Below, in pieces: positions 5,950 through 11,354 of a DNA stretch of 12,861 nt. The DNA lies in contig JBLFZF010000078.1 of assembly GCA_047610145.1 (NCBI GenBank), positions 1-12,861 on the forward strand. The letters run 5' to 3'. The notes below the pieces were generated by a model. The model was not told the DNA's origin, made no database searches, and was given only the letters and a program-made list of their open reading frames with translations. Position 1 is the first letter of the stretch. Every line of letters starts with the position of its first letter. The position numbers and the translations under genes are program-made. This DNA comes from CAJXZP01 sp047610145 (lineage in GTDB: Bacteria > Bacteroidota > Bacteroidia > Flavobacteriales_G > Salibacteraceae).

Positions 5950-7782
5950 TTAGGCCGAGTCGCCTCTTAATTTACGATATCTTTTTCTGGCTTCCGTCAC
6001 AAAAACTGAATCTTGATAGTCGGTCATGAGTAATAAATAATACGCCATTGCTTTTTCCGAATCATTCAAATGGTTTTCGTAAAGCTCTCCTAGTTTGAAA
6101 GCCGCATCATCGCCAAGAATATCAGATCCATAGCTATCTAATAGAGATTGTAATTCAATAGCGCTTTCTGAGTATCGTTTCTGACTAAATTTAATAGTGT
6201 ACTTCTTATACAATACTTCATCTGCTAGAGCATGATCTGGATAATAAGATTGCAGGGTGTCTAATTTTTTATAAGCGGCTTCAAATTGCTGTTGCATGAA
6301 CCAGAGATCTGCTTGTGCATACATCTGCATGGGATGTAGGTTGGTATCTACAGTAGTGTTATCAGTGATTAAATTAGATAAGTATAAAGCGTCATTACTG
6401 ATAAGTTTAGAGGTAGAGCCTTTTAGAATGTTAAGTTTACCCAATGCCCAGTTAAAATCACCGGTGTAGTAATATACTTTGGCCGCTCTTAATTTCGCCT
6501 TGTCGCCTAATTCATCATATTTAAATGCCTTTTCTGCTTGCATATAGTAAAGAACGGCTTCCCATATTTGATTATTCATTAATAAGTAATCACCTAAGTC
6601 AATCTTACAAAGTGCGATTTCGGTGTTTTCAATACCGGGAGAGTCTATCGTCTGAATTAGCCACTTTATGGCTTCCGATAATAGATTTAGCTTTTTCGCA
6701 TTTATTTCCGACATTTCACGAATAGCAGGTATGGTGAAATTGGCTATTCCGAATTGCTTAATTGTCTTTTCGTATTCCAGCTTTAGCTGAGTATATTCTT
6801 TTTCCTCCGAAATAGAGTGGTTATCTATTAGTGATTTTTTTGTGCGGAGCACTTCCATCATTGCCGTTTCATAATAGGGTTGAAAATCACCTTTTGAAAT
6901 AACGACTTGATAAGCATCAATTGCAATTTCATATTCTTCATTAGTGTAGGCCAATCGCGCGAAATTAACAAGGCGACTTCCGTTTTCTTTGAATCGTTTA
7001 TCCAAACTTTTTACCTGTACAAAAGCGCCATTAAAATTGCTTTGTTGAAGATTCAACCAGATAAGCATCTCTGCATACATTTGATTATCTGGATTTTGAT
7101 TTGTTTGTTGTAAAAGCTTTCGTTTTAATAGTTGGGTGTTGGTGTTCTCTTCTGAAAAATCAAAATTTCTATTTAATAAATTCTGAACTGTCTGCTGGTA
7201 GCCTGGGTTGGTATTAATAAGCTCTAAATATAAGTCAATCATTTGACCATACTCCCCAATTACCCCGTATAAGTCAGCCATTTGAGGGTAGTAGGAATAA
7301 AATCCTGGGATGCTCTTTTTGCCAAGTTCATAAGCTTTTAAAGCATATTGAGCTTGGTCAATTTTAGTGAATTGATAGGCCATTGGAACAATTGCATTCT
7401 GATTATTTTCGAGTTGAGAAATTACGTTGTCCCAAGTTTTGAATGCTTTTTCTTTATCGCTAGAGGTCCAGTATAAGTCACCTAAAGTCACCCAATTAAC
7501 AAGGCGTTCGGGTCTTTTCTTTATTTCTTTTTTCAGTGCTTTATCTGCTGTTTTATAGTCCTGTCCGTTTATTAATGCACTGATATATTTATCAAAATAT
7601 CCGGTAGATTGGTTTTGCTTGTACACCTTTAAGTAGTACTCTGCTGCTTTGTCAAACTCGCCTTGTTTAAAATATTGTTCCGCTAGTTTATAGTCATTTG
7701 CCTTTTGGGCAATACTTATGTTGGTCCAGCTAAAAGCCAGTAAAACAAAACCGAAATAGAAAAGAATTCGTTTAATACTCAT
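5950..7782 (-). CDS. Secreted tetratricopeptide (TPR) repeat protein
   Basis: This 610-residue protein begins with a signal peptide MSIKRILFYFGFVLLAFSWT...SIAQ, probably cleaved before Gln26. No lipobox is present, so it should be free or loosely attached in the periplasm. The rest is almost entirely helical TPR-type repeats. The first clear one is KLAEQYFKQGEFDKAAEYYLKVY, and others include VNWVTLGDLYWTSSDKEKAFKTW, FARLAYTNEEYEIAIDAYQVVI, LRAAKVYYYTGDFNWALGKLNIL, AQADLWFMQQQFEAAYKKLDTLQ and FKLGELYENHLNDSEKAMAYYLLL. TPRs bind protein partners, and the partner here is unknown. The frame extends to a GTG at 7800, but I chose the ATG at 7782: it gives a compact signal peptide, and the GTG lies within a candidate -7 box. 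It is the last gene of the serS cluster. Similar large secreted TPR proteins are common in Flavobacteriia; no specific function can be assigned. Confidence 0.85.
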   Translation of the reverse strand: MSIKRILFYFGFVLLAFSWTNISIAQKANDYKLAEQYFKQGEFDKAAEYYLKVYKQNQSTGYFDKYISALINGQDYKTADKALKKEIKKRPERLVNWVTLGDLYWTSSDKEKAFKTWDNVISQLENNQNAIVPMAYQFTKIDQAQYALKAYELGKKSIPGFYSYYPQMADLYGVIGEYGQMIDLYLELINTNPGYQQTVQNLLNRNFDFSEENTNTQLLKRKLLQQTNQNPDNQMYAEMLIWLNLQQSNFNGAFVQVKSLDKRFKENGSRLVNFARLAYTNEEYEIAIDAYQVVISKGDFQPYYETAMMEVLRTKKSLIDNHSISEEKEYTQLKLEYEKTIKQFGIANFTIPAIREMSEINAKKLNLLSEAIKWLIQTIDSPGIENTEIALCKIDLGDYLLMNNQIWEAVLYYMQAEKAFKYDELGDKAKLRAAKVYYYTGDFNWALGKLNILKGSTSKLISNDALYLSNLITDNTTVDTNLHPMQMYAQADLWFMQQQFEAAYKKLDTLQSYYPDHALADEVLYKKYTIKFSQKRYSESAIELQSLLDSYGSDILGDDAAFKLGELYENHLNDSEKAMAYYLLLMTDYQDSVFVTEARKRYRKLRGDSA

Positions 7783-7799
7783 GTGAATTTGACTAGTCA

Positions 7800-7807
7800 C
7801 AAATGTA
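7800..7807 (-). promoter_or_regulatory. Candidate internal -7 promoter element for the TPR gene
   Basis: On the minus strand this reads TACATTTG, a full match to TAnnTTTG, 17 bases before the ATG at 7782 and directly after the stop of the upstream small gene. A -33 element is not obvious. If real, it lets the TPR gene be transcribed apart from serS and rules out the upstream GTG at 7800 as a start. Confidence 0.35.
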
Positions 7808-7808
7808 A

Positions 7809-8036
7809 CTAACGATGTTTAAAATACCGATAGCTTAAGAGAATGAGGTAGATAAATAAAAATAAGGAAGAAGTACCGATAGAATAGTATTGCAGATCAC
7901 TTATACAGGGCGGGCAACCCACATTTGAAAGGCAAGGGGTGCACTGAATCCAATTTGAATTGAAAATAGCAAGACAAATAATTTGTAAAAAAACGAAAAG
8001 TAAAAAATAGTGAATGGCCGTTTTTTTGATCTTCAT
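7809..8036 (-). CDS. Small two-helix membrane protein with a CxxC-x5-CPPC loop
   Basis: This 75-residue protein starts with a positive MKIKK, then a membrane helix at about residues 8-27. A short loop follows with four cysteines spaced C-x2-C-x5-C-x2-C (Cys32, 35, 41, 44; QCTPCLSNVGCPPC). A second membrane helix covers about 53-69 and the tail YFKHR is basic. By the positive-inside rule both ends are cytoplasmic and the cysteine loop faces the periplasm. The paired CxxC motifs could bind a metal or undergo thiol-disulfide exchange, but nothing shows which. It is not obviously a thioredoxin-fold protein. It lies 6 bases after the lipoprotein stop and 26 bases before the TPR start, all on one strand. 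I do not recognise a named family. The coding call rests on the tight spacing, clean hydrophobic pattern and motif. Confidence 0.7.
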   Translation of the reverse strand: MKIKKTAIHYFLLFVFLQIICLAIFNSNWIQCTPCLSNVGCPPCISDLQYYSIGTSSLFLFIYLILLSYRYFKHR

Positions 8037-8042
8037 AAAGGG

Positions 8043-8600
8043 TTATCTCAGTCCTCTGCTTTGTAATTCAGTCACTACTGAGTCAATTGGTAGAACCATA
8101 CCATTGTATCTTTTAATTGATCTGGCTTCCCATTGTTGCAGGGTGCTAGTAGTTGTAATTATTTTTGAAACAGCTCTTGTCTCTCCCGCAAAGTATTTGG
8201 AGTAGCTGGAGTCAGCTGCAAAGCCATTTTTAATATCGTTAGATAGATGGTTTAATTGGTTTTTTGAAAACTCAATTTCTTCACCTAACCGGTTGTATCC
8301 TTTTAAAAGTTTACGCATCAGTTTGAAATTAGAGTTGTACACATCAATATATCTGGCGTTTTTATAGGTGGTATCGGTATTAAATCTCTGGAGATAGTCT
8401 AGTTGTTGTTTAGCGTAGGTTTTGGCTTCTGTAAGAGCAGCCGTATCTATAGAAAGGAACTCTTTATGCGAGGAATCTACCTGCACGACTAGTTGATCAA
8501 TTTGCGCAAGCATTTGCTCTGTTTTTTTACTTTTACAAGCGGAAAACACGGTAATAATGGCACCTACTAAAAGTAGTTTTGTAGCGAATGATATTTTCAT
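8043..8600 (-). CDS. Putative lipoprotein, helical, unknown function
   Basis: This 185-residue protein has a lipoprotein signal peptide MKISFATKLLLVGAIITVFS with lipobox FSAC and the lipidated cysteine at residue 22, so it should be anchored in the inner or outer membrane. After it comes the Lys-rich KSKK, then a mostly alpha-helical body (TEQMLAQIDQLVVQVDSSHKE, TEAKTYAKQQLDYLQRF, FKLMRKLLKGYNRLGEEIEF, KNQLNHLSNDIKNGFA) suggesting a coiled coil or helical bundle. There is no catalytic motif and no acidic surface-export signal after the cysteine. The frame opens with a TTG at 8609, three codons earlier, but the ATG at 8600 is the better start. It begins 9 bases after the serS stop, so it is almost surely co-transcribed with serS. 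I do not recognise a named family. Confidence 0.8.
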   Translation of the reverse strand: MKISFATKLLLVGAIITVFSACKSKKTEQMLAQIDQLVVQVDSSHKEFLSIDTAALTEAKTYAKQQLDYLQRFNTDTTYKNARYIDVYNSNFKLMRKLLKGYNRLGEEIEFSKNQLNHLSNDIKNGFAADSSYSKYFAGETRAVSKIITTTSTLQQWEARSIKRYNGMVLPIDSVVTELQSRGLR

Positions 8601-8609
8601 AGTAGTCAA

Positions 8610-9881
8610 TTAATTAATGATATCGAATCCGGTGTATTTGGCTAATTCTTTCGGTATTTTAATACCTTCTGGAGTTTGATTGTTCTCCAGTAATGCAGCC
8701 AAAATCCGAGGGAAAGCTAAAGCTGAACCATTCAAGGTGTGAACCAATTGGGGTTTATTGTCTTCATCTCTGTAGCGGCATTTTAAACGATTAGCTTGGA
8801 ACGTTTCAAAATTGGAGATAGAACTTACTTCTAACCATTTTTCTTGAGCTGCAGAGTAGACCTCAAAATCATAGGTTAATACAGACGTAAAACCTAAATC
8901 GCCTCCACACAAACGAACAATACGAAAAGGTAGTTCTAGTTTTTGTAATAAAGTTTTAACGTATGCCACCATTTCATCTAAAGCCTCCATAGACTTTGAT
9001 GGGTGAGTAATTTGAACAATTTCTACTTTATCAAATTGGTGTAAACGATTTAAACCACGTACTTCAGACCCGTAAGAACCTGCTTCTCTTCTGAAACACT
9101 GAGAATATGCCGTGTTTTTGATGGGTAAGTTCTCGGTCGGAATAATTACATCTCTATAAATGTTAGTTACCGGTACCTCTGCAGTAGGAATTAAATATAA
9201 ATCGTCTACGGTTGAATGATACATTTGCCCTTCCTTATCCGGTAATTGTCCGGTGCCATAACCACTTGCTTCGTTTACCAAAAGAGGTGGTTGAACCTCT
9301 CTGTATCCTTGTGCGGTAGCATTATCTAAAAAGAATCCCGCTAAAGCTCTTTGAATACGTGCTCCTTTTCCGGTATATACAGGGAATCCAGCACCAGAAA
9401 TTTTCACACCAAGTTCAAAGTCAATTAGCGCGTATTTTTTAGTTAATTCCCAATGGGGCTGTGCATTCGCATGTAGGTTTGGCATTTCACCTTCCGCAAA
9501 AATCTCAACATTATCGGCATCACTCTTTCCTTCAGGTACGGATTCATGGGGAACGTTAGGAACCAAATACAATAGTTGTTTTAGTTCTTCTGCATAGGTA
9601 TTGAAGGCATCTTGTAAATACCTAGACTCTTCTTTTAATTGCGTAGTTTCTAGTTTCAATGCATTTGCTTCAGCTCCTTTTCCTTGCTTGAAAAGCATAC
9701 CAATTTCTTTGGCTTTAGCATTCGAAGAAGCTAATACATCATCCAGCTTTTGTTGGGTTTCTCTACGATTTTTATCAGTATCAATGATTTTATTGATTGT
9801 TTCTGTCGCGTCTATGTTACGGACTTTTAAACGCTCAATGATTAAATCTTTGTTTTCGCGGATGTATGGTACTTGAAGCAT
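8610..9881 (-). CDS. serS: Seryl-tRNA synthetase (class II)
   Basis: SerS activates serine with ATP and charges tRNA-Ser (and tRNA-Sec where present) in the cytosol. The 423 residues match bacterial SerRS. The N-terminal antiparallel coiled-coil arm spans about residues 10-105 (ENKDLIIERLKVRNID through TYAEELKQLLYLVPN) and recognises the long variable arm of the tRNA. In the catalytic domain, TAEVP is at 233-237, motif 2 is CFRREAGSYGSEVRGLNRLH at 262-281 with QFDKVE following, the serine-pocket region GGDLGFTSVLTYDFEVY is at 326-342, and motif 3 NGSALAFPRILAALLEN is at 384-400. All are intact. The start MLQVPYIRENKD is the usual N-terminus. A candidate -7 box lies 66 bases upstream. Downstream it runs straight into the lipoprotein gene without a terminator. 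Confidence 0.98.
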   Translation of the reverse strand: MLQVPYIRENKDLIIERLKVRNIDATETINKIIDTDKNRRETQQKLDDVLASSNAKAKEIGMLFKQGKGAEANALKLETTQLKEESRYLQDAFNTYAEELKQLLYLVPNVPHESVPEGKSDADNVEIFAEGEMPNLHANAQPHWELTKKYALIDFELGVKISGAGFPVYTGKGARIQRALAGFFLDNATAQGYREVQPPLLVNEASGYGTGQLPDKEGQMYHSTVDDLYLIPTAEVPVTNIYRDVIIPTENLPIKNTAYSQCFRREAGSYGSEVRGLNRLHQFDKVEIVQITHPSKSMEALDEMVAYVKTLLQKLELPFRIVRLCGGDLGFTSVLTYDFEVYSAAQEKWLEVSSISNFETFQANRLKCRYRDEDNKPQLVHTLNGSALAFPRILAALLENNQTPEGIKIPKELAKYTGFDIIN

Positions 9882-9946
9882 TGTATGATGTTGAAATAAA
9901 TTTCTAAAAATGAAAGGATTAATTTATTACCCTTTTTCTATGGTGA

Positions 9947-9954
9947 CAAATTTA
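9947..9954 (-). promoter_or_regulatory. Candidate -7 promoter element for serS and its cluster
   Basis: On the minus strand this reads TAAATTTG, a full match to TAnnTTTG, placing the likely transcription start about 60 bases before the serS ATG. No good -33 TTTG is seen at the right spacing. I looked in the leader for a T-box-like structure and saw none; it is too short for one. Confidence 0.45.
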
Positions 9955-10007
9955 ATGTTCTTACGCGATTATTGGAATCGAATAAATTAGATTTTGACGC
10001 AAAAAAA

Positions 10008-10034
10008 AATCCCCGACTATAAAAGTCGAGGATT
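10008..10034 (-). terminator. Rho-independent terminator of rplU-rpmA
   Basis: The arms 10008-10018 (AATCCCCGACT) and 10024-10034 (AGTCGAGGATT) flank a 5-base loop. The single mismatch is a G-U pair in the minus-strand RNA but an A-C mismatch in the plus-strand RNA, and a run of nine A residues at 10001-10009 gives a U tract only on the minus strand. Both point to termination of the minus-strand rplU-rpmA transcript, 25 bases after the rpmA stop. Confidence 0.88.
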
Positions 10035-10059
10035 CAATTATGATAAATAAATCTACCGA

Positions 10060-10323
10060 CTAGTTAACCTCAACAGGGATAACTGATACGAATGATCTAT
10101 CGTTTGCTTTTTTAGTGAACTTTACAGTTCCATCAACTAAAGAATATAATGTATCATCTTTACCGATACCTACATTATTTCCAGGATGATGTTTCGTGCC
10201 TCTTTGACGCACAATAATATTTCCAGCAATAGCAGCTTGACCGCCAAAAATTTTCACGCCTAAACGCTTACTTGCTGATTCCCGTCCGTTATTTGAACTA
10301 CCTACACCTTTCTTATGAGCCAT
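10060..10323 (-). CDS. rpmA: 50S ribosomal protein L27
   Basis: L27 sits near the peptidyl-transferase centre of the 50S subunit, where its N-terminal tail contacts the tRNA acceptor ends. The 87 residues show the family N-terminus MAHKKGVGSSNNGRESASKR, then LGVKIFGGQAAIAGNIIVRQ, RGTKHHPGNNVGIGKDDTL and the closing LVDGTVKFTKK. The protein begins directly with MAHKKG and has none of the cleaved N-terminal extension seen in some Firmicutes. It follows rplU after 11 bases, the usual L21-L27 order, and shares its promoter and terminator. No obg/cgtA gene follows, unlike in many other bacteria. Confidence 0.98.
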   Translation of the reverse strand: MAHKKGVGSSNNGRESASKRLGVKIFGGQAAIAGNIIVRQRGTKHHPGNNVGIGKDDTLYSLVDGTVKFTKKANDRSFVSVIPVEVN

Positions 10324-10334
10324 GTCTTATAGTT

Positions 10335-10817
10335 TTATTTGTCTTCAGATTTTTTAGCAGCAGCCTTTTTAGGTGCAGCTGTTTTAGTCTCAGCTTTCGG
10401 AGCGGCTTCTTTCTTTGCAGCAGCCTTAGGTGCAGCTGTTTTAGTTTCCGCTTTTGGAGCTTCTTCTTTTTTAGCAGCAGCTTTCGGAGCGGCAGATTTT
10501 GCGCCTTTCTCGTTAATAGCTTCAATTTTGATAGAGGTTAAGTATTGACGGTGACCGTTTTTTACTTTATACCCTTTTCTTCTTTTTTTCTTGAAAACGA
10601 TAACTTTATCGCCTTTTACGTGTTCAAGAACGGTTACTACCACGGTAGCACCTGTTATAGCTGGGGCGCCAACATTTACTTTTCCTCCATTATCAATGAG
10701 TAAAACGTTATCGAAAGTTACTTTCGATCCTTCTTTACTATCTAAACGGTGAACAAATACTTGTTGATCTTTTTCAACTTTGAATTGTTGCCCTGCCATC
10801 TCTACGATTGCGTACAT
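10335..10817 (-). CDS. rplU: 50S ribosomal protein L21 with a repeated Ala/Lys-rich C-terminal extension
   Basis: L21 binds 23S rRNA in the 50S subunit. Residues 1-103 are the ordinary L21 core: MYAIVEMAGQQFKVEKDQ at the start, VLLIDNGGKVNVGAPAITGA at 38-57, and the basic segment FKKKRRKGYKVKNGHRQYLT at 75-94, which binds RNA. Residues 104-160 are an extra tail of Ala, Lys, Pro, Glu and Thr made of two 19-residue repeats and a partial third (listed separately). This tail makes the protein about 160 residues instead of about 103. The start was set at the ATG at 10817, not the in-frame TTG at 10847, because MYAIVE is the conserved N-terminus and the TTG lies in the leader. Tails of this kind occur on several ribosomal proteins in Bacteroidota; the role is unknown. 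The gene leads the rplU-rpmA operon behind a good promoter. Confidence 0.96.
   Translation of the reverse strand: MYAIVEMAGQQFKVEKDQQVFVHRLDSKEGSKVTFDNVLLIDNGGKVNVGAPAITGATVVVTVLEHVKGDKVIVFKKKRRKGYKVKNGHRQYLTSIKIEAINEKGAKSAAPKAAAKKEEAPKAETKTAAPKAAAKKEAAPKAETKTAAPKKAAAKKSEDK
10347..10493 (-). repeat. 57-bp in-frame tandem repeats in the rplU tail
   Basis: Two consecutive 57-base units (10437-10493 and 10380-10436) encode AAPKAAAKKEEAPKAETKT and AAPKAAAKKEAAPKAETKT, differing at one residue. A third partial unit (from 10379 down to about 10347) encodes AAPKKAAAKK before the closing SEDK. DNA identity is high with scattered third-position changes, which suggests tandem duplication followed by some drift. 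The composition is histone-H1-like, mixing Lys with Glu. Confidence 0.9.
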
Positions 10818-10858
10818 TATTCTGTTGTTTAAATTTAACAAACCCAAATATGGGGCTG

Positions 10859-10889
10859 CAAAATTAATTAAAGTATTGATGTAGACAAC
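10859..10889 (-). promoter_or_regulatory. Bacteroidota-type promoter of rplU-rpmA (GTTG-N19-TAATTTTG)
   Basis: Read on the minus strand, GTTG (10886-10889) is followed by exactly 19 bases and then TAATTTTG (10859-10866) plus C. This fits the Bacteroidota primary-sigma pattern of a -33 TTTG and a -7 TAnnTTTG about 19 bases apart, with one -33 mismatch. The start of transcription would be near 10852, giving a leader of about 35 bases before the ATG at 10817. It is the best-formed promoter in the window, as expected for a ribosomal protein operon. Confidence 0.75.
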
Positions 10890-11315
10890 ACTTTAATTAG
10901 TGAAACTAGAAGTTTGATACAGATAGATGCGTTTAGTTTTTTAAGAAGTGGCTATATGCCATATTTCAATAACTCTAGGTATGAAAATGAAGAACCTAAT
11001 TATTAGGCTAACGCTGGCGCTTTTGGGTACGGTAGTGGTAGCTAGGTATTTGATTACTCGAATGCGTTCGTGTTTTTGATGCCCGAATTTAAAATCTCTG
11101 AGATGATCACAAACCCGATGCAATTGATAAGGGTAATCCATTCTATTCTGGAAATTTGAAAAAATCGATCATGTCCAAGAGCTAATAATCCAAAAAGCAA
11201 GGGAATGCGGGAGTTGTGCTCTTTATGGATTAAATGATACAGACTTTTAAAGGCATACTTAAAGCTTTGGGCGCGCTTATTAATTGAAAAATTACGTATA
11301 GTTTCGGCTGATGTT
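10890..11315. other. Gene-poor interval between rplU and creD
   Basis: No intact recognisable gene lies here. A 66-codon minus-strand frame (10941-11141) has no family look. The plus strand carries the possible broken gene described separately, and after it two tiny frames, MRELCSLWIK (11205-11237) and MIQTFKGILKALGALIN (11234-11287), that overlap as ATGA. No tRNA-like cloverleaf and no full -7 match on the plus strand were found. The closest -7 match is GAAGTTTG at 10909-10916, with one mismatch and no -33 partner. Confidence 0.55.
10981..11250 (+). pseudogene. Possible frameshifted remnant of a small membrane or secreted protein
   Basis: An ATG at 10981 opens a hydrophobic N-terminus, MKMKNLIIRLTLALLGTVVV, typical of a signal peptide or membrane anchor; this frame stops at 11077. 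A second frame, open from 11046 to 11156, reads VFDYSNAFVFLMPEF then KISEMITNPMQLIRVIHSIL. The first frame reopens at 11137 and reads WKFEKIDHVQELIIQK then ARECGSCALYGLNDTDF to a TAA at 11248. The outer two segments are in the same frame and the middle one is in another, so two opposite small indels (about 11046-11076 and 11137-11156) would restore a protein of about 89 residues. Each segment looks protein-like, but their short length means chance is possible. I recognise no family. The alternatives are sequencing errors in an intact gene, separate small ORFs, or noise. Confidence 0.3.
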
Positions 11316-11347
11316 AAAAGGCGGGTTGTGCCATCAACCCGCCTTTT
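11316..11347. terminator. Strong hairpin terminator downstream of creD
   Basis: A perfect 13-bp stem pairs 11316-11328 (AAAAGGCGGGTTG) with 11335-11347 (CAACCCGCCTTTT) around a 6-base loop (TGCCAT). It lies 8 bases after the creD stop, so it terminates creD on the minus strand. The T run is longer on the plus strand (11344-11349) than on the minus strand (four T from 11316-11319), so it should also stop any plus-strand transcript coming from the gene-poor interval. Confidence 0.88.
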
Positions 11348-11354
11348 TTATTGT

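Noticed and set aside
5923..5965. AGGCGA (5923-5928) and TCGCCT (5960-5965) as a terminator between asd and the TPR gene
   Set aside because: The arms are only 6 bases with a 31-base loop, there is no T tract, and the right arm lies inside the TPR coding end. No terminator can be supported here.
7783..7800. Longer TPR start at GTG 7798-7800 (MTSQIHMSIKR...)
   Set aside because: The GTG overlaps a TAnnTTTG match and adds six residues in front of a clean signal peptide. The ATG at 7782 is preferred.
10313..10548. Overlapping frames on both strands inside rplU, rich in Leu/Lys on the minus strand and Ala/Phe/Ser on the plus strand
   Set aside because: They are shadows of the repetitive GCA/AAA-rich rplU tail. 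The composition bias of the repeats keeps other frames open, and rplU itself is certain.
10818..10858. Possible autoregulatory L21 leader RNA structure in the rplU 5' leader
   Set aside because: Only a 4-bp stem (CCCA/TGGG) is visible and the leader is about 35 bases. That is too little to claim a known leader element.
10941..11141. 66-codon minus-strand frame starting MDYPYQLHRVCDH
   Set aside because: It has no family look, no promoter or close neighbour, and lies antisense to the more protein-like plus-strand segments. Its length is within chance for an interval of this size.
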